Assembly (NCBI GenBank): GCA_024236415.1
Contig: JACKKN010000004.1
Span: 1 to 64,000 of the forward strand
Direction of reading: 5' to 3'
DNA: 64,000 nt
DNA from: Hyphomicrobiales bacterium
GTDB taxonomy: Bacteria; Pseudomonadota; Alphaproteobacteria; Rhodospirillales; JACKKN01
Shown: positions 55,788-64,000 of the stretch, one piece after another
Position numbering within the stretch: position 1 is the stretch's first letter
How the letters are laid out: the number at the start of each line of letters is the position of its first letter
Notes under the pieces: generated by a model
Told to the model about the DNA's origin: nothing
The model's input: only the letters and a program-made list of their open reading frames with translations
The model's database searches: none
Made by a program: the position numbers and the translations under genes

Positions 55788-57203
55788 ATGAGAAGAAACC
55801 GCAGCGCCAAGATCATCGCCACCCTTGGCCCGGCGACCACCTCCGAGTCCGTCATCGCCGACCTGTGCGAGGCCGGGGTCGATGTGTTTCGCCTGAACTT
55901 CAGCCACGGCACCAAGAAGGACCACGAGCGGCGCTACCGCGCCATCCGCCGCATGGAGCGCCGGTTCGGCCGCCCGTTCGGCATCCTCATGGACCTGCAG
56001 GGGCCCAAGCTGCGCCTGGGCACCTTCGCCGACGGGCGGGTGCGCCTGCACGCCGGCGCGCCGTTCCGCCTGCACCTGGAGGACCGCCCCGGCGACGAGC
56101 ACAACGCCCCCCTGCCGCACCCCGAGATCTTCGCCGCCTTGGAGCCGGGGATGGACCTACTGCTGGACGACGGCAAGGTGCGCCTGCGGGTCACCGAATG
56201 CGGCGCCGGCTATGCCCAGACCAGCGTCATCAACGGCGGCGTGCTGTCCGACCACAAGGGGGTCAACGTGCCCAGCGCCGTGGTCGACGTCTCGCCGCTG
56301 ACGGAGAAGGACCGCGGCGACCTGCAGTTCGGCCTGGAGCTGGGGGTGGACTGGGTGGCGCTCAGCTTCGTGCAGCGGCCCGAGGACGTGGCAGAGGCGC
56401 GCAAGCTGGTGGCCGGCCGGGCCGGGGTCCTGGCCAAGCTGGAGAAGCCCTCGGCCATCGAGCGCCTGACCGAGATCGTCGACCTGTCCGACGCGGTCAT
56501 GGTGGCCCGCGGCGACCTGGGGGTGGAACTGCCGCCCGAGGACGTGCCGTCGATCCAGAAGCGCATCGTCCACACCTGCCGCCAGGCCGGCAAGCCGGTG
56601 GTGATCGCCACCCAGATGCTGGATTCCATGGTCTACGCGCCGACCCCGACCCGCGCCGAGGCCTCGGATGTGGCCACCGCCATCTATGACGGCGCCGACG
56701 CGGTGATGCTGTCGGCCGAGACGGCGGTGGGGGAATACCCCCTGGAGGCCGTGGGTATCATGAACCGCATCATCGAACGGGTCGAATTCGACCCCCAGTA
56801 CCGCATCATCATGGCCGGCGACCGGCGCCGGCCCGAGGCCACGTCCGAGGACGCCGTCTCGGCGGCGGCGCGGCAGGTGGCGGAAACCCTGTCGGCGGCG
56901 GCCGTGGGCGCCTTCACCTGGACCGGCGCCACCGCCCTGCGCGCGGCGCGCGAGCGGCCGCACGTGCCGATCCTGGGCCTGACCCCCAACAAGGAGACGG
57001 CCCGGCGCCTGGCCCTGGTCTGGGGCGTGCACCCCATCCGCACCCAGCAGCCCACCACCTTCGGCCGCATGATCCGCGAATCCCTGCGCCTGGCCAAGGA
57101 GCAGGGCTTCGCCAAGGTCGGCCAGCGCATGGTGCTGATCGCCGGCGTGCCCCTGGGCACCCCCGGCGCCACCAACATCCTGCGCATCGCCTGGGTGGAG
57201 TGA
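55788..57203 (+). CDS. pyk: Pyruvate kinase
   Basis: The 471-residue glycolytic enzyme (PEP + ADP to pyruvate + ATP) has the N-terminal RSAKIIATLGPATTS, the barrel motif LMDLQGPKLRLG, a metal and substrate region with VARGDLGVELP (Glu/Asp ligands) and the A/B signature MLSAETAVGEYPLEAV. The allosteric C-terminal domain (about 345-471) completes it. I use the ATG at 55788; another lies 12 bases upstream in frame. It appears to be a single-gene transcript. Confidence 0.95.
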   Translation: MRRNRSAKIIATLGPATTSESVIADLCEAGVDVFRLNFSHGTKKDHERRYRAIRRMERRFGRPFGILMDLQGPKLRLGTFADGRVRLHAGAPFRLHLEDRPGDEHNAPLPHPEIFAALEPGMDLLLDDGKVRLRVTECGAGYAQTSVINGGVLSDHKGVNVPSAVVDVSPLTEKDRGDLQFGLELGVDWVALSFVQRPEDVAEARKLVAGRAGVLAKLEKPSAIERLTEIVDLSDAVMVARGDLGVELPPEDVPSIQKRIVHTCRQAGKPVVIATQMLDSMVYAPTPTRAEASDVATAIYDGADAVMLSAETAVGEYPLEAVGIMNRIIERVEFDPQYRIIMAGDRRRPEATSEDAVSAAARQVAETLSAAAVGAFTWTGATALRAARERPHVPILGLTPNKETARRLALVWGVHPIRTQQPTTFGRMIRESLRLAKEQGFAKVGQRMVLIAGVPLGTPGATNILRIAWVE

Positions 57204-57296
57204 CCGGCACCGGTCGCGGCGCAAGAAACGGGCAGCCGGATGGCGCGCGCCGGCCTAGGGTGGCGCGGTTGCTGCGCGTTGACGGAGAACCCTGAC

Positions 57297-57986
57297 ATGA
57301 CGACCCTGGACTGGACCCGGGTGGCCGCCGACCTGGACCGGGACGGCAACGCCGTCCTGCCCGGGCTGCTGACCGCCGACGCCTGCGCCGCCCTGGCCGC
57401 CCGCTATGGCGAGGACGGCCTGTTCCGCAGCACCGTGGTCATGGCCCGGCACGGCTATGGCCGGGGCGAGTACCGCTATTTCGCCGATCCCCTGCCGGAA
57501 CCGGTGGCGACCCTGCGCCGCGACCTGTACCCGCCCCTGGCGGCCATCGCCAACGCCTGGAACGGGGCCCTGGGCATCGACGCCGACTTTCCGCCGGACC
57601 ACGCCGCCTTCCGCGCCCGCTGCCGCGCCGCCGGCCAGACCCGGCCGACGCCGCTGCTGCTGCGCTATGGCCCCGGCGACTACAACTGCCTGCACCAGGA
57701 CCTGTACGGCGAGCTGGTGTTCCCGCTGCAAGTGGCGGTGCTGCTGTCGCGGCCCGGCACCGACTTCACCGGCGGCGAGTTCGTGCTGACCGAGCAGCGC
57801 CCGCGCCGCCAGTCGCGGGTGCAGGTGGTGCCCCTGGACCAGGGCGACGCGGTGGTCTTCCCGGTGCGCCACCGGCCGGGCAAGGGCGCGCGCGGATTCC
57901 ACCGCCTGGCCATGCGCCACGGGGTCAGCGCCCTGCGCGGCGGCCGCCGGCACACCCTGGGCATCATCTTCCACGACGCCCGCTGA
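57297..57986 (+). CDS. 2-oxoglutarate/Fe(II)-dependent oxygenase
   Basis: The 229-residue dioxygenase has a double-stranded beta-helix core. The Fe-binding facial triad is visible as H133-x-D135 in NCLHQDLYGE and H208 in AMRHGVSAL, with an Arg near 218 in RRHTLGIIFHD for 2-oxoglutarate. It resembles the prolyl-hydroxylase-like group of bacterial 2OG oxygenases that act on proteins or small molecules. The ATG at 57297 follows ACGGAGA. The substrate is unknown. Confidence 0.85.
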   Translation: MTTLDWTRVAADLDRDGNAVLPGLLTADACAALAARYGEDGLFRSTVVMARHGYGRGEYRYFADPLPEPVATLRRDLYPPLAAIANAWNGALGIDADFPPDHAAFRARCRAAGQTRPTPLLLRYGPGDYNCLHQDLYGELVFPLQVAVLLSRPGTDFTGGEFVLTEQRPRRQSRVQVVPLDQGDAVVFPVRHRPGKGARGFHRLAMRHGVSALRGGRRHTLGIIFHDAR

Positions 57987-58038
57987 GGCGGCGCGGATAC
58001 AGGTCTCGCACGGCGCCGAATCTGCTATAACCGCCGCC

Positions 58039-58914
58039 ATGCTGCAGGAACTGTTCAACATCATCGCCCCGGTCTTCGTCTGCGCCGGCATCGGCTTCAC
58101 CTGGGCCCGCATGGGGCGGCCCTACGACACCGAGATGGTGACCGCCCTGGTCACCGCCATCGGCGCGCCCTGCCTGATCTTCAACACCCTGCTGGGGGCC
58201 CGGGCCGACGGCGCCGCCCTGGTCCAGGTGGGCGGCGCCACGGTGGCGGCGGTGGCCATCTTCGCCGCCGTCGGGGTGGCCGGGCTGATGGCGTTCCGCC
58301 TGCCGCTGCGCGCCTTCCTGCCGACCCTGATGTTCCCCAACGCCGGCAACATGGGAATCCCGCTGTGCTTCCTGGCCTTCGGCGACACCGGGCTGGCGCT
58401 GAGCATCGCCATCTTCACCGTCTACTGCGTGCTGCAGTTCACCCTGGGCGTGTCCATCGCCGCCGGGTCCCTGTCCCTGGGCCGCCTGGCCCGGGTGCCG
58501 CTGATCTACGCCGTGGCCGCCGCCGTGGCCATGATGGCGCTGGACCTGCCGGTGCCCAAGTGGATCGACAACACCACCCGCCTGCTGGGCGGCCTGACCA
58601 TCCCCATGATGCTGATCACGCTGGGATTCTCGCTGGCCAAGCTGCGCGTGGCCAGCCTGGGGCGCGGCGTCGCCCTGGCGGTGGCGCGGCTGGTGCTGGG
58701 GTTCTCGGTCGGGCTGCTGGTGGCCACCCTGTTCGGCCTGGAGGGGGCGGCGCGGGGCGTGGTGATCCTGGAATGCGCCATGCCCGTGGCGGTGTTCAAC
58801 TACCTGTTCGCGCAGCGCTACGGCAACCGGCCCGAGGAGGTGGCGGGGGTGGTGGTGGCCTCGGCCATCCTGGCCTTCGTCACCCTGCCGGCGCTGCTGT
58901 GGTACGTGATCTGA
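58039..58914 (+). CDS. AEC-family (auxin efflux carrier-type) transporter
   Basis: The 291-residue membrane protein has about 8-10 predicted helices in two inverted repeats, with FPNAGNMGIPLCFLAFG and the C-terminal ECAMPVAVFNYLFAQRYG typical of the bacterial AEC carriers. Transported substrates in this family include malate and other organic acids, so an organic anion is a reasonable guess. It stands 52 bases after the oxygenase gene on the same strand, with no proven operon link. Confidence 0.87.
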   Translation: MLQELFNIIAPVFVCAGIGFTWARMGRPYDTEMVTALVTAIGAPCLIFNTLLGARADGAALVQVGGATVAAVAIFAAVGVAGLMAFRLPLRAFLPTLMFPNAGNMGIPLCFLAFGDTGLALSIAIFTVYCVLQFTLGVSIAAGSLSLGRLARVPLIYAVAAAVAMMALDLPVPKWIDNTTRLLGGLTIPMMLITLGFSLAKLRVASLGRGVALAVARLVLGFSVGLLVATLFGLEGAARGVVILECAMPVAVFNYLFAQRYGNRPEEVAGVVVASAILAFVTLPALLWYVI

Positions 58915-58953
58915 TAATCGTCAAAATCGATTAATTTCAGATAATTTATTCGT

Positions 58954-58982
58954 TTCACAAATTTATTGTCGAGGCCCATATT
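58954..58982 (+). promoter_or_regulatory. Candidate promoter of the peroxiredoxin gene
   Basis: TTCACA (58954-58959) and CATATT (58977-58982) with a 17-base spacer lie 37 bases upstream of the peroxiredoxin ATG, in an AT-rich gap. The -35 box has one mismatch and the -10 box two. No OxyR site is obvious. Confidence 0.45.
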
Positions 58983-59018
58983 CGGTTCAGCCACAACCGA
59001 CAACCAATGAGGTCCGAC

Positions 59019-59558
59019 ATGAACCGCAAAGTCCCCGCCACCACCTTCCAGACCCGCGTGCGCGACGAGTCCATCGGTGGCAGCAATCCCTACCGCTGGC
59101 AGGAGGTCACCACCGGCGAGATCTTCGCCGGCAAGAACATCGTGCTGTTCGCCCTGCCGGGCGCCTTCACCCCCACCTGCTCCACCTCGCACCTGCCGCG
59201 CTACGAGGAACTGTACGAGCAGTTCAGGGCCCTGGGCGTGGACGAGATCATCTGCCTGTCCGTGAACGACGCCTTCGTCATGTTCCAGTGGGGCAAGTCC
59301 CAGGGCGCCAAGAACGTGCGCCTGCTGCCCGACGGTAACGGCGAATTCACGCGCAAGATGGGCATGCTGGTGGACAAGTCCAACCTGGGCTTCGGCATGC
59401 GCTCGTGGCGCTACGCCATGCACGTGGTCGACGGCGAGATCGAGAAGATGTTCGTCGAGCCCGACTTCGGCGACAACTGCCCCACCGACCCGTTCGAGGT
59501 GTCCGACGCCGACACCATGCTGGCCTACCTGAAGGGCAGCGCCCAGAAAGCGGCCTGA
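59019..59558 (+). CDS. Peroxiredoxin (Prx5/AhpE-like, single peroxidatic Cys)
   Basis: The 179-residue peroxiredoxin of the type-5 group (hybrid-Prx-like) reduces H2O2 and alkyl hydroperoxides. The peroxidatic Cys lies in LPGAFTPTCSTSHLPRYEEL (Cys at about 48). A second Cys in DEIICLSVND and another in FGDNCPTDP may resolve the disulfide. The ATG at 59019 with GAGG upstream is preferred over an ATG four codons earlier. It faces the nirX gene tail to tail. Confidence 0.93.
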   Translation: MNRKVPATTFQTRVRDESIGGSNPYRWQEVTTGEIFAGKNIVLFALPGAFTPTCSTSHLPRYEELYEQFRALGVDEIICLSVNDAFVMFQWGKSQGAKNVRLLPDGNGEFTRKMGMLVDKSNLGFGMRSWRYAMHVVDGEIEKMFVEPDFGDNCPTDPFEVSDADTMLAYLKGSAQKAA

Positions 59559-59582
59559 CGCCCCCTGACCCCCCTGGGGGCG
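59559..59582. terminator. Hairpin between convergent peroxiredoxin and nirX genes
   Basis: CGCCCCC (59559-59565) and GGGGGCG (59576-59582) form a 7-bp GC stem with a 10-base loop just after the peroxiredoxin stop. There is no T-run, so the termination role is uncertain. Confidence 0.35.
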
Positions 59583-59590
59583 ACAAGGCC

Positions 59591-60535
59591 TCAGAGGCGC
59601 CGGCGGTCTCCGCCGGCGCCGACGACTTCCACCCCCACCGCAACTCCGGCCCCGGCCAGGCGCGCCACCACGGCGCGTGCCTGGCCGGGGTCGAGCACGT
59701 GGCAGGCCGTGGCCAGGGCGTCGGCCAGGGTGGCCGTGGGCGCCGTGACCGTCACCTGGCGGTGGCGCCGGGGGCAGGTGCCCCGGCGCGGGTCGAAGAT
59801 GTGGTGGCGCCGGCCCGAGGGCTCGAACACCGTGCCGGCCGGGGCCGAGGTGGCCACCGCGCCGGCGGCCAGCGCCACGGTGCCGCCGGCCCGGTCGGCC
59901 AGGCGCCAGGGCGCCCCGGCCGCGTCCCGGGGGCCGGTGGCGCGGTGCTCCCCCATGTCCACCAGGGCGTGGCCGACGCCGCGCCGGCGCAGCAGGTCGG
60001 CGACCCGGTCGGTGATGTGTCCCTGGGCGATGCCGTTCAGGCTGACCGCCATGCCCGGCCCCAGGACGATCCGCCGCGGCGACACCGACAGCCCGCGCCA
60101 GCCGACCCGGCGCAGGCAGGCGCGCAGGGCGTCCGGGGCCGGCGGGCCGGCGGCGTGCAGTTCCCACAGCGGCTGGACGGTCGGGTCGAAGGCGCCGCCG
60201 GTCAGGCGGGCCATGGACTGCGCCCGGGCCAGCAGGGCCACCATGTCGGGACCCGGATCGTCCAGCGCCCCGGCCCGGTTCAGGCGGCTGAGCGCCGAGT
60301 CCGGCCGGAACAGGGAGAACAGGTTCTCCAGCCGCTCGATCTCGTCCAGGCAGGCGGCGACGGCGTCCTCGGCCGCGGCGCGGCGGATGCCGGCGACGGT
60401 CAGGGACACGGCGCCGCCCAGGGCGTGGCCGTCCCAACGGTAGGCCGCCGCCCGCGCCGGCGCGCCGGCCAGGGTGGCGGCGGCGGCGCCGACCAGGGCG
60501 CCCAGGAACCGCCGCCGCGGCAGGGGTCCGGTCAT
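59591..60535 (-). CDS. nirX: ApbE-type FAD:protein FMN transferase (NirX/NosX)
   Basis: This 314-residue exported flavin transferase attaches FMN through a phosphoester bond to Thr in a partner protein. The Tat-like leader is PRRRFLGALVGAA. The ApbE core shows FSLFRPDSALSRLNRAG, LNGIAQGHITDRVADLL, LVDMGEHRATG and the C-terminal HHIFDPRRGTCP with APTATLADALATACHVLD. Its ATG overlaps the nirI stop (ATGA). The neighbouring NirI has the matching flavinylation motif, which is why I call it NirX rather than a general ApbE. Confidence 0.9.
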   Translation of the reverse strand: MTGPLPRRRFLGALVGAAAATLAGAPARAAAYRWDGHALGGAVSLTVAGIRRAAAEDAVAACLDEIERLENLFSLFRPDSALSRLNRAGALDDPGPDMVALLARAQSMARLTGGAFDPTVQPLWELHAAGPPAPDALRACLRRVGWRGLSVSPRRIVLGPGMAVSLNGIAQGHITDRVADLLRRRGVGHALVDMGEHRATGPRDAAGAPWRLADRAGGTVALAAGAVATSAPAGTVFEPSGRRHHIFDPRRGTCPRRHRQVTVTAPTATLADALATACHVLDPGQARAVVARLAGAGVAVGVEVVGAGGDRRRL

Positions 60536-62694
60536 GGCGTTTCTCCCTCCTGCCGCGCCGCCTGGCGCTGCCGGCGCCGCTCCTGGCGCTCCTCGCGCCG
60601 CTTGCGCCGCTCGATCAGGGGCGGGCACTTGTGGTCGTCGTAGTACAGGCTCTGGCAGTCCAGGCAGTAGATGCATTCGTGCGGGTTGATGGCGCCGTCC
60701 GGGTGGATCGCCTGCACCGGGCAGGCGACGGCGCAGATGTGGCATTCGGTGCCGCACTGGCGCCGCCGCTTCAGCCACTCGAACATGCGGGTGCGGCTGG
60801 GGATGGCCAGGGCGCCGCCCAGGGGGCAGAGGTAGCGGCAGAACACCCGCTGCACGAACAGGGACAGGGCCAGCAGCCCCACGGCGTAGGTCACGAACGG
60901 CCAGGGGCGCAGGAACTTGAGCGAGATGGTGGTCTTGAAGGGCTCGACCTCGGCCAGGGCGGTGGTCATGGCGAACGGCCCCAGGGACACCGCCAGCAGC
61001 CCCAGGAAGAACACGTACTTGAGCGGCCACAGCCGCTCGTGCACGGCGAAGGGCAGGGACAGCTGCGGCAGGCGCAGGGCGCGGGCGAGGCGGTTCAACA
61101 GCTCCTGCAGCGCCCCGAACGGGCACAGCCAGCCGCAGAACACGCCGCGGCCCCAGAACAGCAGCGCCACGGCGACGAAGCTCCACAACAGGAAGATCAT
61201 GGGTTCCAGCAGGAAGAACTCCCAGCGGAAGCCGGTCAGCAGGGCGTTGGCGAAGGTCAGCACGTTGATCACCGACAACTGGGCCGACAGCATCCAGCCC
61301 AGATAGACCAGGGTGAACAGCAGGAACCCCACCCGCAGGCGGCGCAGGAACCGGGGCCGCGCCGCGGCCCAGTCCTGGAACACCAGCAGGGTCAGCAGGA
61401 CCGCAAGGCCGGTCGCCAGGACCGTCACGTGGACCAGGGAGTCCTGCCAGCGCCGCTGCCACAGGGGCGGCTCGTGGGCCTGGGCCGGCGCGGCGTCCGG
61501 TCCGGCGCCGGTGCGCAGGTAGGCGGCCGGCACCTCGTAGCTGACCGGGAACACGACATAGCGCGATTCCACGCCGGCGGTGGTCCGCTCGGCCAGCAGC
61601 TCCAGCCGCCACGGCCGGGTGGCGTCGAAGCCGGTGGATTCCGGGATCACGAACAGGCTGGTCTCGCGCAGGGCCGGCGCGTTGGCGATGGCCAGCTTGT
61701 CGACGCGCCGGTGCATGTCCCGGGTCAGGCGGATGGTGCGGCCGTCCTGGACCAGTTGCAGGCGGTCGAACACGCCGCTGCGCCGGTAGTTGTAGCCGCG
61801 GAAGGAATAGAACCCGGCGGCGCCGACGAAGATCACCTGGTCGCCCGACGCCAGGCCGGCGCGCAGGCGCCCGAAGGGGGCGAAGCCCAGCAGGTTCTGC
61901 CCCACCGTGGGCGGCGTCGCCAGGGCCAGGTACAGGTCGATGTAGGTATCGCCGGGGCGGCGGTGGGCGGTGTCGGGCAGGCCGCCCAGGCTGCTGAACG
62001 CCTGGTCGACCTCGGCGTTGGTCAGGTGCAGGCGGCGGATCGAGCCGTCGTCCACCAACTGCTGCCACCAGGCCTCGCGGAAGGTGTCCAGGTCCAGCTC
62101 GCGGGCGCCGCGGACCAGGGCGCCGGCCGGCAGGATGCCGCGGGCGCGGCCCACGGCGCGGGCCGACCGCACCACGCTGTCGTTGAACACCATGGACGTG
62201 ATGGTGGCGCCGGTGATGCCGTCGATGCCCACCTCGCCCTCGCCCCGGGCCCGCCCCAGGCGCACGCGGTGGCGCAGGTCGACCCCGCGCAACTGGGCCA
62301 GGAAGTCCGCCAGCTTGCCCTCGTCGATGCCCAGCACCAGGATCGGCTCCTGGTGCTCGACCACCACGGCGCCGGTCAGGCGGCCGTCCAGGTCCAGGCC
62401 GGCCAGGATCTTGACCGGCCGCCCGGAATACCCCGCCGAATCCACCACCTGGGAGGTCAGGAACAGGTACCCGGCCAGGCGCCGGTCGCGGAACACCGGC
62501 GCCGAGGGCGGGGTGCCGTCGCTGGCGCCCACGTGGCCGGCGCCCGGGAACACGTCCTTCAGCGGCACCGCCTGCAGGGCGGCGCCGATCTCGTCGGCGC
62601 GGCCCCCGGCCGGCGCCAGGGCCGGCGCCAGGGCCAGCAGCAGGACCACGGCGGCGAGCCACGGAACCGGGCGCGGGACGCGGCGAGCGGGCAT
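60532..62694 (-). CDS. nirI: NosR/NirI-family membrane flavoprotein regulator of nitrite reductase
   Basis: This 720-residue polytopic protein is needed for nitrite reductase expression or maturation. It has a signal peptide from the ATG at 62694 (MPARRVPRPVPWLAAVVLLL) and a periplasmic FMN domain whose acceptor motif DGITGATITSMVF takes the flavin. A second periplasmic domain and about six membrane helices (about 395-620) follow. Cys motifs are FCGWLCPFG and FCRYLCPLGG. At the C-terminus are two ferredoxin-type clusters, CGTECHICAVACP and CIYCLDC. Location next to nirS and nirX distinguishes it from NosR. Upstream in-frame starts are possible but lack a signal-peptide context. Confidence 0.9.
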   Translation of the reverse strand: MPARRVPRPVPWLAAVVLLLALAPALAPAGGRADEIGAALQAVPLKDVFPGAGHVGASDGTPPSAPVFRDRRLAGYLFLTSQVVDSAGYSGRPVKILAGLDLDGRLTGAVVVEHQEPILVLGIDEGKLADFLAQLRGVDLRHRVRLGRARGEGEVGIDGITGATITSMVFNDSVVRSARAVGRARGILPAGALVRGARELDLDTFREAWWQQLVDDGSIRRLHLTNAEVDQAFSSLGGLPDTAHRRPGDTYIDLYLALATPPTVGQNLLGFAPFGRLRAGLASGDQVIFVGAAGFYSFRGYNYRRSGVFDRLQLVQDGRTIRLTRDMHRRVDKLAIANAPALRETSLFVIPESTGFDATRPWRLELLAERTTAGVESRYVVFPVSYEVPAAYLRTGAGPDAAPAQAHEPPLWQRRWQDSLVHVTVLATGLAVLLTLLVFQDWAAARPRFLRRLRVGFLLFTLVYLGWMLSAQLSVINVLTFANALLTGFRWEFFLLEPMIFLLWSFVAVALLFWGRGVFCGWLCPFGALQELLNRLARALRLPQLSLPFAVHERLWPLKYVFFLGLLAVSLGPFAMTTALAEVEPFKTTISLKFLRPWPFVTYAVGLLALSLFVQRVFCRYLCPLGGALAIPSRTRMFEWLKRRRQCGTECHICAVACPVQAIHPDGAINPHECIYCLDCQSLYYDDHKCPPLIERRKRREERQERRRQRQAARQEGETP

Positions 62695-62793
62695 GGACGA
62701 TGGTCCTCTTCGCAGGTGCATTAATTCAAAAACACTCAATAAAAAACTAGTCGCAATCAACAATTACAGAAGACTTATATGAGAAAAACGAAA

Positions 62794-62807
62794 TTGACCA
62801 ACGTCAT
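62794..62807. promoter_or_regulatory. FNR/NNR-type box (nirI side)
   Basis: TTGAC-CAAC-GTCAT is a nearly perfect palindrome of the FNR/NNR/DNR family (consensus TTGAT-N4-ATCAA, with TTGAC-type half sites typical for NO-responsive NNR). It lies closer to nirI and probably drives the nirIX operon on the minus strand. One base departs from symmetry. Confidence 0.75.
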
Positions 62808-62834
62808 GTTTAGAATTCAGAGCAATACCTAACA

Positions 62835-62848
62835 ATGACGTAAATCAA
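62835..62848. promoter_or_regulatory. FNR/NNR-type box (nirS side)
   Basis: ATGAC-GTAA-ATCAA has a perfect right half site of the FNR/NNR consensus and a left half with two changes. Its centre near 62841.5 would sit at about -41.5 if transcription starts near 62883. That is the usual spacing for activation, leaving a leader of about 38 bases before the nirS ATG. Confidence 0.7.
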
Positions 62849-62920
62849 GCCACAAATCGAACCAAACCGAAGACCATTCGGTTATTTCAAATCTAAAACA
62901 ATCATCGTGGAGGAAGAAGG

Positions 62921-64000
62921 ATGAGAGGAATCCAACACTTGGCCGTCGCCGGACTTGTCGCCGGCATCGGTTTGGCCGTCGCGCTGGCGGTGCCGGGGGC
63001 CGGCCGGGCGGCCGAGCAGCCCGGCGCCAAGATGCTGGAGAAGCACAAGACCACCCCCGGCGGCCAGTACCAGCCCAGCCTGGACGTCATGAAGGAGCAC
63101 CCCATCGAGCAGCCGGGCAGCAAGCCGGGCGTGCCGACCCTGACCGCCGACGAGTTCCAGAAGGCCAAGCAGATCTATTTCGAACGCTGCGCCGGTTGCC
63201 ACGGCGTGCTGCGCAAGGGCGCCACGGGCAAGCCCCTGACCACCAAGATCACCCGCGAGCTGGGCTACGACCACCTGAAGAACTTCATCACCTACGGCTC
63301 GCCGGCGGGCATGCCCAACTGGGGCACCTCGGGCCAGCTCAGCGACGCCGACATCGACCTGATGGTCCGCTACCTGCTGAACGAGCCGCCGGTGCCGCCC
63401 GAGTTCGGCATGGCCGAGATGCGCGAGACCTGGAAGGTCCTGGTCAAGCCCGCCGACCGGCCGACCCGCAAGATGAACGACCTGGACCTGGACAACCTGT
63501 TCTCGGTCACCCTGCGCGACACCGGCGAGGTGGCCCTGATCGACGGCGGGTCCAAGAAGATCGTGACCATCATCAAGACCGGCTACGCGGTGCACATCTC
63601 GCGCCTGTCGGCGTCGGGGCGGTATCTGATGGTCATCGGCCGCGACGCCAAGGTGGACATGATCGACCTGTGGATGAACCCGCCGCAGACCGTGGCCGAG
63701 ATCAAGGTCGGGCTCGAGGCGCGCTCGGTCGAGACCTCGAAGATGAAGGGCTGGGAGGACAGGTACGCCATCGCCGGCACCTACTGGCCGCCCCAGTTCG
63801 TGATCATGGACGGCGACACGCTGGAGCCCCTCAAGATCGCCAACACCCGCGGCATGACCGTGGACGAGCAGGCCTACCACCCCGAGCCCCGGGTGGCCGC
63901 CATCGTCGCCTCCCACTACCGGCCCGAGTTCATCGTCAACGTCAAGGAGACGGGCAAGATCCTGCTGGTCAACTACCAGGACATCGAGAACCTGACGATC
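62921..64000 (+). CDS. nirS: Cytochrome cd1 nitrite reductase, partial (runs off right edge)
   Basis: The first 360 residues are visible of a protein usually near 570-600. NirS reduces nitrite to nitric oxide in the periplasm. A signal peptide (about 1-30) leads to a mature N-terminal cytochrome c domain with the heme site C90-A-G-C93-H94, and RYLLNEPPVPPEFGM marks the domain end. The d1-heme beta-propeller then begins with NLFSVTLRDTGEVALIDGG and repeats such as GYAVHISRLSASGRYLMVIG. The ATG at 62921 follows GGAGGAAGAAGG. It is divergent from nirI, with FNR/NNR-type boxes between. Confidence 0.96.
   Translation, partial: MRGIQHLAVAGLVAGIGLAVALAVPGAGRAAEQPGAKMLEKHKTTPGGQYQPSLDVMKEHPIEQPGSKPGVPTLTADEFQKAKQIYFERCAGCHGVLRKGATGKPLTTKITRELGYDHLKNFITYGSPAGMPNWGTSGQLSDADIDLMVRYLLNEPPVPPEFGMAEMRETWKVLVKPADRPTRKMNDLDLDNLFSVTLRDTGEVALIDGGSKKIVTIIKTGYAVHISRLSASGRYLMVIGRDAKVDMIDLWMNPPQTVAEIKVGLEARSVETSKMKGWEDRYAIAGTYWPPQFVIMDGDTLEPLKIANTRGMTVDEQAYHPEPRVAAIVASHYRPEFIVNVKETGKILLVNYQDIENLTI

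Noticed and set aside
59591..62662. Single minus-strand open frame covering nirI and nirX
   Set aside because: In the nirX half it is the true frame, but upstream it reads a non-coding frame of nirI. The nirI frame ends at 60532 with a 4-base overlap, so these are two genes, not a fusion.

Overview
The window is about 64 kb of very GC-rich DNA, densely packed with genes. It reads as the chromosome of a metabolically versatile alphaproteobacterium, most likely from the Rhodospirillales. That placement is inference, based on the high GC, the dor-type order of the TMAO/DMSO reductase genes, the nirX-nirI-nirS denitrification locus, the secA-ppiC-argJ-nudix neighbourhood and the REP-like intergenic repeats. 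I see no rRNA, tRNA, CRISPR array, integrase or transposase.

Region by region. At 1-4.9 kb there is a TMAO/DMSO respiration locus: a partial TorD-type chaperone and a pentaheme cytochrome on the minus strand, a divergent OmpR-type regulator, and a hybrid histidine kinase that appears to be cytoplasmic. At 5.1-7.7 kb there is an outer-membrane barrel, a coiled-coil lipoprotein and a Gly/Tyr-rich secreted protein resembling sulfur-globule proteins. At 8-10.5 kb an acyl-CoA (possibly oxalate-CoA) ligase is paired with a ketopantoate-reductase-family enzyme. At 10.7-17.6 kb lies soxBDAG (tetrameric sarcosine oxidase) followed by formate-tetrahydrofolate ligase, a folate-linked C1 module. At 17.8-26 kb there is a hypothetical gene with an in-frame stop, a GNAT-Nudix fusion, argJ, a periplasmic parvulin, an unknown protein beside a perfect sigma-54-like palindrome, and secA.

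At 26-33 kb there is a large secreted protein of unknown function and a two-gene RND efflux system. At 32.9-34.5 kb comes an AT-rich islet with orphan genes, one of which has a near-consensus promoter. At 34.6-43 kb there is an assortment: acetyltransferase, hemerythrin, Bcr-type MFS pump, hydrolase, CoxE-like VWA protein, OsmC, a PEP-CTERM protein with a candidate sigma-54 promoter, and a DUF1326/DUF2182 pair. At 43-48.7 kb there are small basic proteins, a cold-shock protein, a NYN-type RNase-like protein, a DUF559 gene bracketed by REP-like repeats, pncB, a second hemerythrin and two HupE-like proteins. At 48.8-59.6 kb there are two SDRs opposite an enolase-superfamily gene, a class I amidotransferase, two tandem cyclophilins, meaB, pyruvate kinase, a 2OG-Fe(II) oxygenase, an AEC carrier and a peroxiredoxin. 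At 59.6-64 kb nirX and nirI diverge from nirS (cytochrome cd1, running off the end), with two FNR/NNR-type boxes between them.

Taken together, the window's two ends encode alternative anaerobic respirations (TMAO/DMSO and nitrite). The middle holds C1/methylamine-derived catabolism, envelope biogenesis and stress functions. The least explained items are the in-frame TGA gene, the AT-rich islet with a frameshift or leader ORF, the barrel-lipoprotein pair, the symmetrical sigma-54 element and the DUF559 repeat cassette.
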